Below the pieces are notes generated by a model. The model was given only the letters and a program-made list of their open reading frames with translations. It was not told the DNA's origin and made no database searches. A stretch of DNA of 64,000 nt from Opisthocomus hoazin. Lineage: Eukaryota; Chordata; Aves; Opisthocomiformes; Opisthocomidae. Shown here in pieces: positions 25,721 through 38,240 of this stretch. The position numbers and the translations under genes were made by a program. The stretch spans positions 19,243,001 to 19,307,000 of the forward strand of contig NC_134427.1 in NCBI RefSeq assembly GCF_030867145.1, in the 5' to 3' direction. Within the stretch, counting starts at the first letter, position 1. The number at the start of each line of letters is the position of its first letter.

Positions 25721-27604
25721 CAAACTAACGCGACTCAAAGAAACTGTTTACAGTCTGGAGGAAATCCCAGCAGTTTAATTTTACCAGGTTGTATGGGACA
25801 TCTTGTGGAAAGGAGCACACAGAAGGCACAATGACAATGCACCGATGAACAGCAAGAGCTCCATCTGAAAAGCAAATACCTTTAAGTCAACATCATGTGT
25901 AGAAGGGCAGGAAAAACAGTACAGCAGCAAAAGTAGCCATCAGAAAATGCCTGTTAACAGGCATGCTCCGTGTTTGTTCACCTACTCAGACGTTGACTCT
26001 AATGAGGAAGGCATGTTTTCATACAATTAGTGCTAACAGCTCTTGGACCACCACCCAAACCAAGCTCCCCACCTTCTCCCTTCCACTGACACCTCACCTT
26101 GGAGCTCAGATTTGTTCCCCAAGTCTCTTGATGCACACAAAGTTCCTCCTGGATGTCTGCTTACCAGGCTGCCTTTGCAGAGTGAGCCATCAAGCGAACC
26201 AGCCTCGACCCACGCTTATTCGCACGGGCAGAAATCAGCAGCAATCTCATTTGGAGCCACAGGATTACAACTGCACAGAGCCAGACTCAGGCTCACGCTA
26301 ATTCAAAACAGCATTTTATCTGGGAAATGCAAAAAAATACAAAGCCAGAAATCCACACAGATACACTTGTTATTTTTGCTATTAACTGCCCAGCCAAATG
26401 ACAACAGGCTGTCTGTGAGGTAGCTACAATAGGGTCTCAACAAATGGTTGGGTTTTTTTCAGTTTAGGAAAGCTTACCTGTGATCTCTCTGCAGGGGAAT
26501 TGTGCCTACCCTGAAGCTATTTTTAAGAGAAGAGTGACCAGGCAAGATTTCAGTGCTGTCCCCCTCCTGCACTGTGCCCCGATTCCAGAATTCACACCAG
26601 CAGCAGCGTCCTGCACCCAACACTGGAAGGAAGGGACCCAGCAGTGCCAGCGCGGTGGGGCTTGCTGCCGTTTGGACGCTGCCAGGGGGAGAGCAGCTGC
26701 GCTCAAAGAAACTGCTCTGCCATTCGAAAAGAAATGTTGAGAATTAAGTAGTAAATAAAAATCAATACTCATCAATTTGACAAGTCCAAAGTCTAAAAAA
26801 TGCTACTGAATGAAAAAAAAAAAAATCTAAGAAAAGAAGAAATGGTCTTATTGAAAAAATTTGCTTCAATGGTTTTAAAACTACCTTAGAGTGGCTTTGG
26901 CATTTTTATTTTCAATAAAATCTGGAGGGTTGTTTTGTATTATAACTTAAATGTCAAGTTATAAATGCACTTTGAACTGAAAACATATTTAAAAAAAAAA
27001 ACCTTTTCAAAGTGGGAAATTCACTGAAACTAACCATTTTTCCATGAACAGGCTTGGCTTTGACAGAAAAATGTCAACATACCCATCGGCTCTATTCTGA
27101 ACTGTGGGCCCCCCTAATGGCAGCATATTCCTAATTTGGCCTTCTCAAAACATTTTTGTCGTGCCTAACCACCCAGGGACTCCCGGGCATCCTTTTTCAG
27201 TAGCACGGTCAGTTCATCCGTGTTGCTCACGGTCAGGATTTACAGCCGCTGCCCTGCTCTGCCCTCCTGGAAGAGCTGCTCATCAGGAAAGCTCAGACTC
27301 CTTCTCCGCTAAGATGGGAGCATTTGTGCTGGGGACGGATAGATATAGTTAGGTTAATTCCCACTTTGTCTTTGTTTGCTCCCATCACACCAAAGACAGA
27401 AATATCTAGCCTGTACACAGCCTCTGCCCAACCCCATTAACATTTGGTTACAACAGGCACCAAAGGAGAGAATAACAGCTCCTCATTTATTTTAAAGTGT
27501 TTCCTGGTTTGTTTTTAAAACGCACCATCTGTGCTTCCACCACAATGTGTTAATGAAACACAGCTCTTGGGTTTTTTTAAGGCACAAAAGTGATTTTAAA
27601 CACA

Positions 27605-27745
27605 CTCGTAGCCAGGAAGCTGAACCCAGCAGTTGCAGCTGCGCCTGTACATACGCTCATGGGAAGCCGGAGCAGTGCGAGGGGACGGCGTATCCGACGG
27701 CCACCCTTCCGCCGCGGACGGCTCATCTCCTCGGCTGCCAGCGGC
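27605..27745. promoter_or_regulatory. Small CpG-dense cluster
   Basis: About 16 CpG in 140 bp, including the dense block CCGCCGCGGACGG near 27709-27722. It is surrounded by AT-rich, CpG-poor DNA and is too short for a classical island. It may be a small unmethylated regulatory patch. Both the count and the interpretation are by eye. Confidence 0.4.
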
Positions 27746-29646
27746 CTTCTGGGGAAGGTTGTGTAAAACGCACCAGCAACATCCAGCCTCTTTTACAATT
27801 AAGATGTAATGAGGCCAAGGAGATTTTAGTATCCATAGATTTCAAGTAATGGTTGGATTCAAACAGCTGGAATCAAGACACACTCTCACAGATGGTTCTT
27901 ATGTTTGTTTTAACCAGCAGACTTTGGGATAAGCGTTTCTTCGGGACCCCAAGGCTCTAATAAAGTTGCATCTCCTCTCAGCTCTATTTTTATTTGCATT
28001 GCTACATGAGGTACCTTCACATCTGCAAGACAAGACAGAAAAGCTTACAAAGCAGATCAAAGTGTAGGATTAGGGCACAAGTTGACTCTTCAGATAAATA
28101 TACAAAACCTGCAAATAAACTGTGCTTCGGAGAGGAATTTAAGTTTTATCAAATCTCTGTTTGGTGCTTTCTGCCAGTGTGTACTCTAGACAAAAACCCA
28201 AGAATTTTTATCCTACTTAAGCAAGCTGCAGAGGCAGTTAAATTCCAGACAAATTCTCTCAGACCAGAGGCTCACAAATGCATCTCCACAGGAGATAACC
28301 CAGATTACGCTAACAAAGAAACAGATTGACTTCTTTTTCCTCAGATGGTAATGCTGTTAGGAATAACAGCATTTAAAAATACAAAGCCAAATGACACTGT
28401 CTTGGCTAGCAAAATCCCATCAGTGTTGTGCAAAGATTACTCTTATTAAATAGTATTATCTCCGTCTGCTCAGAAATTACTTACTTCTGGGGGAGCCAGA
28501 GAAGGAAGAAAAAGAGGAGGAGGAAAAAAGAGAGTGGGACAGAGGCTTTTAACATCTGCCTTTAAAGGCGTCATTCTATTTGGCTTAAGTATCGTAGTTG
28601 TGTCTCTAAAGAGATGAAAATCTGAACCTAAAGTCAGCAGTCTGCCTACTCCTGAGGAACAATACCACAAATTCCACCATTTTTCACCCAGAAGGTGAAG
28701 TTGTACCAGTTACCACGGGAGAACGGTAAATAATATTTTATGTCCAGATCAAAAATTAAATAAACTCTGAAAAAACAAAATGTGGGATGCTGCACACAAA
28801 GTTTTATTCCACATTAAACATGAAACAAACCTACTATAAACAGGGAAGAAAAAAAAAAAAGGCTTGAATTATGCCTGAAGAGGCTTTGGCCATATGTGGT
28901 GCAGTATTCAGAAATTTCTTATTAGGCTGCTACAGCACTGTTCCATTTGTTAAATTATTTTATGTTAGTGAGAATGATTAGGTTTCCTGTGCAGTTATTG
29001 GGACCCGAAAGGCACCTTTATTTACCTCATTTATCATGTACAGAAGCATTCAGCTGAAATGTAGAGGTAAACAATTTTAAATAGCAATGCTCTTGCTAGA
29101 ACACAGTCATCTTGACCACAGGAGCTTTGGAAAAATGCAGATTTAAACTGTTCACATTACTGTTTTATCTGCATTTCAGTCTGAATTACTAATTTATCAC
29201 CAAGCTCAGCAATAAAGAAACACTGAGGGAAGATATTAAACATTTATGCCTACAGTACCTTACAAGCTTTCATCGAAATATTAATTGTAAAACAAAAGCA
29301 CAACTGTTCCAGCTATCAGAAGAGGGAAAGACAATACTTAAAGCCAACCTGACAGTGCCACGGACAATTTAGTTTAGAGCACTTAAAGAATTGTTTAGCT
29401 CAAATTAAATTTGGGGAAGAAAATAATTTGAAACTATATATTGAAAATACTTGTCAGTCGCTCTGAAATCAGAATCTGCTAGAACTGTTAAATTGTTTGC
29501 ATGTTACAGGAGAAAAATCAACTAGGGACGTATCTCCCTACCTTGACTCCCCAGTGTTGCACTGAATTACTGCCACAAGCTGCCACAAAATTCAGCCCCA
29601 GGGATATCTATTTGATGCAGGCTGCTCTCACAGGGCTGGGTGTACC
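27746..29646. other. Intergenic DNA, no gene recognised
   Basis: Contains an octamer at 27992-27999, a purine-rich tract at about 28498-28537 and the candidate non-coding element at 28870-29230. Nothing else was seen. Confidence 0.7.
28870..29230. promoter_or_regulatory. Candidate conserved non-coding element
   Basis: About 360 bp of unique, AT-rich, ORF-free sequence with TTAAATTATTTTATG, GAATGATTAGG and GAATTACTAATTTATC words. No repeat signature. Inferred from style only. Confidence 0.25.
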
Positions 29647-29850
29647 TCAAATGTCTGGGTGCACAAATTCCAGGTTGAAGTGTCCAGCATGGTCTCCGGC
29701 CGGGCCGCAGGCAGGACGAGGGGCATCCAGCACGTACCTCTGCTCGCTCTCTCGGTAGATGCAGCTGGAGGAGGCAGCTAGGTCCATGGGCCTGAGGTGG
29801 CTGTGGAGCTGGGCAGCAGCACAGCCAGCAGCTCCTGCTGACGGCCATCC
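29647..29850 (-). other. Candidate terminal coding exon, unidentified
   Basis: On the minus strand, a CATCCACAG acceptor (just above 29850) opens a phase-0 frame of 67 codons. It includes RPMDLAASSSCIYRESEQRY and ends GHFNLEFVHPDI with TGA at 29649-29647. Codon third positions are strongly G/C, while flanking DNA is AT-richer. That contrast is what suggests coding. A GTACAC donor lies one base after the stop, so an internal exon in another frame is possible; the next frame is open too (MAVSRSCWLCCC...). No upstream exon was found and I do not recognise the protein. Confidence 0.22.
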
Positions 29851-32800
29851 CTGTGGATGAATTAACAATTGGTCAACATGACAAGAACCCAACCTCTCCC
29901 TGCATTTCATCTCTCTAACCATCAGTTACCCCCTACACTGTGCTCAGGCAAACCTCCACTTTCTTCTCCTTCCCCTCCTGCTGATTTATGTGGCATCTCC
30001 AGTGTGCTTCCCAGGCTCCCATCCTTTCTTTTTTCTGCACCTTTTGATGTCTTGGGCCTGAACTAGAGAATTACTGAAGAACTGCTCGCTCCTGTGCCAG
30101 GACTGACTAAAAGCATGCTTAGGATAAAGGGCCTAGGAAGGGGGAATGTTCTAGCACCGCTTTTAGAAATACCACTGCCAAGTTCTACAACCCCTGTAAT
30201 TCACGGTGTTACAGCTTACAGCTCTCATACCTTCCCTTGCTGGTACCCTGCAATAGTCCACCGGTGTTACTGCATTTACCTCCCGTTTATCCAGTAGAGT
30301 AGAACTGTGCTGAAATCTCAGTTTACTCCGGCACCAGCAAGGGACCTGACTCACCAGAGGCCACTGGGACACCAGAGCACTAAGTCTCTCATCCCCAAAC
30401 CCTGATCCGTGCCCATGACAGCTACTCCCCCCTCACAGTCCCCAGCTCAAAGTCCCAGGCTGCAATTGCCTCCTAACTTTGGAAAAAACAGCTCATCGCC
30501 CAGCCTCACTGGCAACTTCTGATTCACCACAGCTGAAACGAGGAACACCTGTAGCTCCCAAACTGCGTGTCATCTGCGGAGAAAGCACTTCCCCACCCAC
30601 GCACCAACAGCCTCACATCAGCCTGGGGAAAGGCTGATGGGGGGCACTATCACCATGCTGAGGACCTCGCTGAGGCGGCACTGGCACAGCTCAGCCCTGT
30701 CATGCAGTCAAACAGACATCACAACCTCTTGTCCGTATGAGACACAGCCAGCCAGTGCTTTCCCCAAGGTACAAACATGACTGGCTCTAAAGAGAAACTC
30801 CAGGGGAATCACAGACTTTCCTGGAGACCTCATTATCCCATGCTGCTGCAGCAAAAGCTCAACTAAAGGACATGCAAAAAGCTATCAGCAAAACATCATT
30901 CAAACTCTTTTAAATGTCAGCAACACTTTGCATTGAAAATAGATTTCTTGGTTACTAATGAGTAAACATTACAGAAAATGCTAAAAAATAGTAAAATAAC
31001 CTTTAACATTATATTAGTTCGGAAATAAATATATTAAAATAGGGTTGGGGCATATATTAGAGAGCTTGTTCAGTGACAAGGAATGCTTGTTAGCTCTGGG
31101 TGCTAGGTGACTCTTTGGAAATTATTACGTACAGATTTAGGCATCTGAAACAATGGTAACACTCCAGAGAGAAATCAAAAGTCACACACAAAGCCCATGT
31201 TGTTGGAAAGACTTTTGTTAGCTACTGTTTTATAATGACTTGTGCACCCAAGGGAGGCAGCAGAGACCAGGGCAGCAGGGAGAAAGCACAAGGAAACCTG
31301 AATGCATCCTGGATGAACACCAACACCTACTCAGAGGCTTTTTCGGGTCTGCTAAAAAGGACTTAAAAAATGCAGAGGCGAGAGAGAAAATGTCCGTCTC
31401 CCACTGTTCAGCTCCTGCCATGCTTAATAAAATGGAACCTTATGTGTTCTTTTTAAATAAAAAAAGTGCATCAAAAATAAATGAGCCCTTTCTTCAAACT
31501 CTACTAATGGAAACAGCCCACGTGACTCCGTATTTGACCAGCTGCTCAGATCAGAAAGGGCAGCAGTAGACTGCCAGGCAGTACACTCCATGTTATTCTC
31601 TGCTTTTGGCCCCTGACTTTTACAGACCTGTGTCAGCTGTAAGATCTTCAAACTTCGTCCCAGCTTCACACCTGGAACAGCGGACACACAAAGGCTGTGG
31701 GTGCAATCTCGGAGTCATTGCCCATCAGCCAGCTTGCCTCTCCCACAGTAAGATGCTGAAAGGGTAAAAAAGCAAGGTTGTATTTGTAGTAAGGAGATTT
31801 TCACCAACCCCATTCTTCACTGACAAAATGAGAAAGGACTACGTAAAACCAGTGATCCATTTTCTAAGATTGCTCCTATTAAAGAACGTGTATGGAAGGG
31901 AGGAAACAATTTTCTTTCTAGATACACTGTTCCAGTACTTTGGTATGAGATTTCTTTATCATTATTTTATAATCATATGATTATTCTGAACAATTAGTCC
32001 CATTTAATCATTCTGTATGTCTTCCTGTTTATCCTCCACTAATAATTCTGACCCTCATTATCCAGTTTCACCCAAAACCCAAGTGGCTGTGAAGAGAGAG
32101 ACTCTGACAGCTTCATCAAGGGAAAGGAGGTACCATGGACTTCACCTCTCAGACACCAGAAAATCCATACAAGGATTATCAGAGATATCCAAACTGCAGG
32201 GAAAAGTCTTCAAATTTACATATACACAGGGGAAATTCAAGCACAAAATACAAATTCACAGAAAACAAGGCTTCGTGAATACTGCTGTTCATGGAAAATA
32301 CTCATAGTAGTGAAAGCCTCACTTTACATTCAGTTAATAACTCCCCAAGTGCTTTGCTGATTTGGTTTATCTTGGTTTGGGGCAGATCTAGACAAGCTAC
32401 GCCACCAGAGAGACTCTGCCCAGCATAAGGGTATTAGATCGGTGTATCGCAACAGGTCAGCACACAGCGGGGTACAGGCAAGTATCTCCTAGTGTCAGCC
32501 AGGTCCACGGCTTTGTGACAGGCTTGAAAGCAAGGAGCAGAAGCAAACAGCAAGTTAATTCACTGTGATTCTCTGCGGCTTCACACGTACACAGATGTAC
32601 TGACACATTCACCCAAGTCTCCACAGCCTGGCCTGGGAACAACCGTTATAGCAAAGTGGGGACCACTTTGTACCAGCCACAGCAGGGACTGCAGCTCTTC
32701 ACCATGCCATTTTCTTAAAGTTGGTCTGTTCAGTCAGAGAATGTCTTTTACAGTAAGTCGCAATTATTTTTTACAAGAAATAAAAGCTTAGTGGAATCTG

Positions 32801-35800
32801 AAAGAAGTAACGCTAGTCTTTGCTGAAAGAGCTTATTATAAAGGCGACCTGTGTGGGCGAGAAGGGGAGAAAGGGACAGACGCCAGCTAAAATGGGCTGA
32901 AGAGAAAAATCAAAGAATAGTTGGGATAAATGAAGTGCAACCTCTACTTCAGAGATTAAATTATTAATTACTCCTGAAGAAAGCCCTGTGTTTACCTCAC
33001 CTACACTCAATGCCTTAACAACGGCCACCATCAGTGCTGCATTATAACAGCACACACTTAGCTGGAGCTCAGGCTTATTGCATTACAGTGGATTTTAAAC
33101 ATTGCTGCTCCTCAAAGGCAACGATATGGGGTCAAGAAGATAATACCCGTTGCAGAGAAATCTAATTCCAAAGCTGGAAAAGTCTCTTCCCACCCCAAAA
33201 TGGCTTTAGGTATTGAAATGAATCCTATATTACAGCTCAGCTTTGGTCAAAGTAGAAATTCTGACAGATTTATTACTACCTTATCAAGCGACTTCATGGT
33301 TTCAAAAAATAGATATATTCTTCTAAAATCCATTTATCCAGACAGAATTCAATAGTTACATGAAGTATGCTCATTTAATTGAAATTTGCTCCTAGCATGT
33401 GACTCCAGGGCTCTCTCCATCTGCAGCACCCCACTGACGCCTGCGTCCTTTTATTCCTGCGGCCTATCTTCCACATTCACAAGCCCACTTAAAATCATGT
33501 TCAGGCACTTTCCTTTATGCCTTTGCATTCTCAGAAAATTGCTTTTTAACTTGGGTCAGCTCCAATTTTAACTTTATTTTTTAGGAAATGTTTTTAATCT
33601 GCAGCAGCCCAGCATTTATATACCTCATTTTACAGCGCTGCTTTTGAAGAAATGAAGGCAGTGGCCAAGGCCAAGGCCCGCCAAAGCAGCCGGCCACATT
33701 CATCGAACACGCCGTGAGGCTCTGGAGGAGGCAGAGCAGAGCGGCTGTAATTTCAGCACAGGCCCTCCTCAGCCTCCAGCACGGGGCAAAAACACTGCTT
33801 GGTAATGCTGGATTTTAGGACGTGCTCTCCAGCACGCACATGTCTGTAGGCCAACTGGACCAGCCGCTATCTCAAAGCACTTTACTTACACAAACTTGCT
33901 GATTCATGAAGAAAGCTAAAAGCCCGTCCAAGAGCTAAGGACATCCTTGGAGAAGGGTAAGCAGAAATCATCACTCAGCTAAAAGCTTTCAGTTGTACTA
34001 GGACACATCTGAAATAACTTGTTCAATTCAGGTCACCTCGAAACAGGCAGACGAGATGCCACGGGAGTCTGGGGCAACCAGGGAGTCCACAAGGCAGCTT
34101 TACACGATTCCCCTCCAGCCGCAGGCGAGGAGACATCGGGCTCTGGGAGCACCCACAGACAGCACAGGGGGAAGAGAAGGGTCTGGCAGAAGGGAGACCA
34201 GAAAGGAAAACTGTAGAGATCTGGACTGAAGTTTCCACTCACTGTAACTACTGCACATCTCAGCCCGTTGTCTTACTCCAAAGGTTTGCTGTAAGATGCA
34301 TTAGTACTTACAGTATACTACTTGGCAAGGGGTACAGCAGGACCATCACAAAAAGAATAATACTTAATTTGGAGTAGCTACCTGCTGTCCCCACTCCTCT
34401 TAGCACAATCCACCAGCAGAGACGATGTACACCTTTTAATAGAACATATTTAATGTAGCTTGATCTGTGCTAGAGACGGAGGAGTCCAGAAGTGGGAACA
34501 GGAGAGCAGCTGTGGTTCCAAATCACCCACTCTAATTATAATTATACTCCCAATAAACATTTCATATCAGGATCCAACAGACAGTGCTCCTCTGTTTCAG
34601 ATTCGTAACAAGCAGGTATTTATTGCAAAGAAATGACACAGAATAAGCAGGGATACTAAGAAACCACTGTTGCATATAAATGAAGGAAGACTCCAAACAT
34701 AAAACAAAGCTTTGACTAAAAGCACATTAGAAAAGAAAATCCTGACAGTTGTACAAATGATTGCACACAACCGACTCGCTGATGTAGGCTACAGACTGAA
34801 CTTCTAAAAATTAGCCAAGAAGCTTTTTAAACACATATTGTACTTTTTTTGGTTCCTGTAATGTATTATTAATGTAGAGGAGCTGATGCTTCATATTTCT
34901 TTTTGTCCACTTCCAATCATAGTGCCAAGTGCACTTATCTGAAGGACATTATTTTAATGAAGTCATTTATGCCCTTAAAAATTAATATGTCAGAGCAGTT
35001 AAAGTCCAGTGACTGTAACCAAACCAAATAATGTATAATGGAGATATGCAATGAGAAAAAAAATACAGCCTGAAGTCAAGGTTAAGTAGTTAGCCTTAGG
35101 AAAATAGTGAGAAGAAGAAGAAAAGCCAACACCAATTGTATGTCCCCTTGACGTGCTACAAAGTATACCATTACCTTGTCACCACCGCACTGTATACAGT
35201 TGTGGACTGAGATTCTTAAGTATCACTGTACTGTACACTGGAGGCTCCAGCAGTTCTATCTTCATTTGAGGAGATAAAAATGATGCTCTTGTGGTCTAGA
35301 AACACTTGACCCAAGAGAAGCCCCTTTAGCAGCGCAGTACCAGAGCTTCTCAGAGCCATGACTAAAACTGTCCTTTTTGTAGTAGTTTCATGCAAGCTCA
35401 AAACACTGCAAAAACATGACGAAACATTTGCTCTTCCTGTTCCTTAAACTAAGTCATACAGAAACTGCTCTTTAATTCCATCAGTGCATGAAACTTCATT
35501 CATCATTTGCATAAAGCCCTAACAGACTGTTATTGCAGCAGCTCCTTAAATTAGAACACCTCCAAGTCAGCGCCTCCCATCTTAAATAATTCAGCTTTTC
35601 CCATATTCAGGTAAAACTGAACCAGGTACATCCCTCCAGCCCTAAAATGTCAACAACAGGAACAGCAAGAATACAAAGTGCTCATGTTGATTTGCTACTA
35701 CTTCATCTCTTTGCTTGCCATGAACTTTTCTTCATTGAGTGCCATCATTTGGATAATTATTAACAGAAGTAGATTTAGTCCCCTGCGAAACGAAAGGAAT

Positions 35801-36980
35801 TGTTCACATCCAGAGCTGAGGTTCCTCCCTGCAAGCTCCAGCAGATGCGCCGCCTATGAATTCACTGCCCTCCTTGGGTAGCGGAAGGGGATTCCCAGCG
35901 AAGCATACATGAAGAGTTACTCCTGTGTGCAGCTGTCCTGATGTCCAACTCCTCCCACCCCACTCCAAACAAACTGACAACGTTTTTTTCTCTCCTGCAG
36001 AGAAAGACTATGTCCACTGGAACCCATGCATCAGTTGGTAATCTAATCCCATGGCAGTTCACTTAAGCTACTGCTCGCATAGGGGTCGATTTATCCAATA
36101 TTAGTGGCAAATGCTTCCAGACAACAAAAGCAGAGTCACATTTGCTGAACCCATCACAGATATTCACGTGTTCTCCTTGGGCCATGGAATTTACTGGTTT
36201 GACCAACTCCTTTCTCCTATGAAAGCAACTTAGCAGTCTCAGAGGTGCATCTCCAAACCGGGTTAAGGTACCTCCAGAGCATTCATAAGGTAAAGAAATG
36301 TAATTTAATTTGTGATTGCATAAACCAGTCACAGAAGCCTCACAACAAGCCTGCATTTTCATTTCTTTCATAGTAGACATTTAATTATATGATAATTACT
36401 TACAGCTTGCAGCTCAGCTTCTACTTTTATGAAATATAAATTGCACTTCACTCAAAAGTGCAGGATGAACATTTAAGAGGCTTCATTAAGTAGGTTTTAA
36501 GATTTTCCTGACGACTTTCTTTAAGCTGTGGAATGGAAAGCAGATGTACCTGTAAACTGAAACTTGCTCCACAGAAGAACAAAGCAGAATTGCTAATGTA
36601 ACACCAGGATGGATGAGCCTTTACAAGAAAAAAATATTAATTTTTAACAAATACATTTTTTTAAATAACAAACAAAACATTTCTGTCAAGCTGCATGATA
36701 AAAGGGACGAGGAGAGAAGAAGCAGTATTGCCAGCTCTCAGATATAAACAAGGCTCTTTACTCCCAATTTCCAGTGCTTGGAAGCCTGAGGTTGCATCAG
36801 ACCCCCACTGTCATTAAAGCAGACAGACAAAAAAAAAAAAAAATCAATTAATTTGTAGCTTCCTAAAAAGCCTAGAAAACAGGAATTATAAAAGCAGAAA
36901 GATGAAGGCAAGAAAAATAACTTCACCTGAATTTATGTATTGTAATTCTGTGACTGTTTTGACCTCTCTCTTGATTTCAG
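29851..36980. other. Intergenic DNA, no gene recognised
   Basis: Apart from short chance frames, I see a unique AT-rich stretch at about 34790-35060 that resembles conserved non-coding sequence (TGTATTATTAATG, AAAAATTAATATG) and an octamer at 35505-35512. I searched upstream of the candidate exon at 29850 on the minus strand for a partner exon and found none convincing. Confidence 0.7.
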
Positions 36981-37058
36981 ACCATTAGGAGATGAAGGCG
37001 CTGGTACTTCTGCTCTGTCATATCTACACAGTACTGCAAGCTCAGACTTGGAAAAAAG
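36981..37058 (+). other. Candidate coding exon with start codon and signal peptide
   Basis: A strong acceptor (CTCTCTCTTGATTTCAG, AG at 36979-36980) precedes a 78-nt segment that ends AAAAAAG at 37058, before a GTATGA donor. Inside, ATG at 36992-36994 opens MKALVLLLCHIYTVLQAQ then TWKK. That is a short n-region, an 8-12 residue hydrophobic core and a plausible AQA-type cleavage site. If the donor is skipped, the frame runs on to a TGA after 55 codons. The split would be phase 1. I do not recognise the protein. It could be a secreted avian gene, an old gene relic or chance. No matching phase-1 acceptor exon is certain; the acceptor at 44991 on this strand would fit by phase, but that join is pure speculation. 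Confidence 0.22.
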
Positions 37059-37156
37059 GTATGAGGACACAAAATCACCAAAGACAGAGGTCCTGGGTGC
37101 TACAAAACATTGTGCAGGTGTTCCTGTTCTCTGGTGGCCATATCAATACCACACAG

Positions 37157-37298
37157 TGATGGTAGAAAGGTGCCTTTTGCTGCAAATCCTGAAGGAAACC
37201 ATTACTCAGGCAGGCAGAGTAGTCATCTGCTGCAGGGTCATGGCTATTTCCATCCCAGTGTGCCAAGATGTGAACTCTACCCTCTGAACCTCCAACAG
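37157..37298 (+). other. Candidate exon with consensus donor
   Basis: The segment follows CCACACAG and ends CAACAG at 37298 before a near-ideal GTAAGT donor (37299-37304). One frame is open throughout, giving DGRKVPFAANPEGNHY near its start and GYFHPSVPRCELYPLN near its end. The weak pyrimidine tract of the acceptor and the phase mismatch with the candidate exon at 36981-37058 argue against a simple two-exon gene. A second frame is open as well. Not recognised. Confidence 0.15.
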
Positions 37299-37979
37299 GT
37301 AAGTTTTACTTATTTTAGTTTAGCAGTTGGGTATGCCTATACTATTAACTACATCTGGATTCATTAAACATGAATATACAAAATGAGATAATAAAACTAA
37401 CTAACATACATGATCTGCCTGTAAATTATGGGAAGAATTTGCTCCTGGAGAAAAGAGAATGCACAGAACCATGCAAGTTGTCTCTGCAATTGCATCAGGG
37501 TGCCATAGAAAAAGCAATCAAGTACAGTCATTAAAATTTGCCTGTCATTTCCAAAGGCAGCAAAAAAAAAAAAAACCAGAGGATTAAAATATCAGAAGTC
37601 TAAGCCATCTTTTGAAGAAAAGGCAATAAAACATTTGTTAGGAACAAAAACTATTCCAAAGTGAAAACTGAGAATCTGTAAAATTCACTAGCGAGGTCCT
37701 ACCTGCCAACAGCTGAATATTAGTCTGCTGCAGTAACACGACCAACAGACAACCTGCATTCACACCAGCACACTGCGAGTCAGAACCTGGCCCGCACTTT
37801 CTCCTGGCTCAAGACAAATACAACATCGTGAGAAGCCCCTTCTAGCAGCTGACAATGGTTTCCACCAGCTAGAACAATAAATCCCAAATGAATGCAGACA
37901 TAGACAGAGCTTCTTAACTGAAATGAATCCCATTCTGGCATTAAATGTCACTAGTAGCTGTTAATGGCACTAAGCACAG

Positions 37980-38240
37980 GAACAGAAATTTGCATAGGAA
38001 TTATTACATGATGCGTGCCCCTCCCTATAATGACGATGGTCTCCCAGTGACTTTTGCAGGAGCTTTTAATTGATTTGTTTGGAAGAGGATCTCGATAGTG
38101 CAATTGTTAATCTGAGACACCAGAGTGAAAACAGACTGCTGGCTTCAGCTGACTTGGGAGATCTATAAATACATACGCTATTTCATAGTAGCTAAGTGCG
38201 TTAAGTAGTTCAGATAGGTTAAACTTAATATTTAATACAC
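37980..38240. promoter_or_regulatory. Candidate conserved non-coding element with POU octamer
   Basis: Contains a perfect POU octamer ATTTGCAT at 37988-37995. TTTTAATTGATTTG and GCAATTGTTAATC homeodomain-like words follow within about 120 bp, and a TATAAATA word lies near 38163. No open frame, no repeat. Enhancer function is inferred only from motif clustering. Confidence 0.3.

Larger units (their letters stand above)
20953..27604. other. Intergenic DNA, no gene recognised
   Basis: AT-rich DNA with the AC microsatellite at 22791, POU octamers at 22238-22245 and 23705-23712, and the candidate element at 25420-25720. Open frames of 119-126 codons (21052-21589, 25963-26423) overlap and show no domain. 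Confidence 0.7.
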
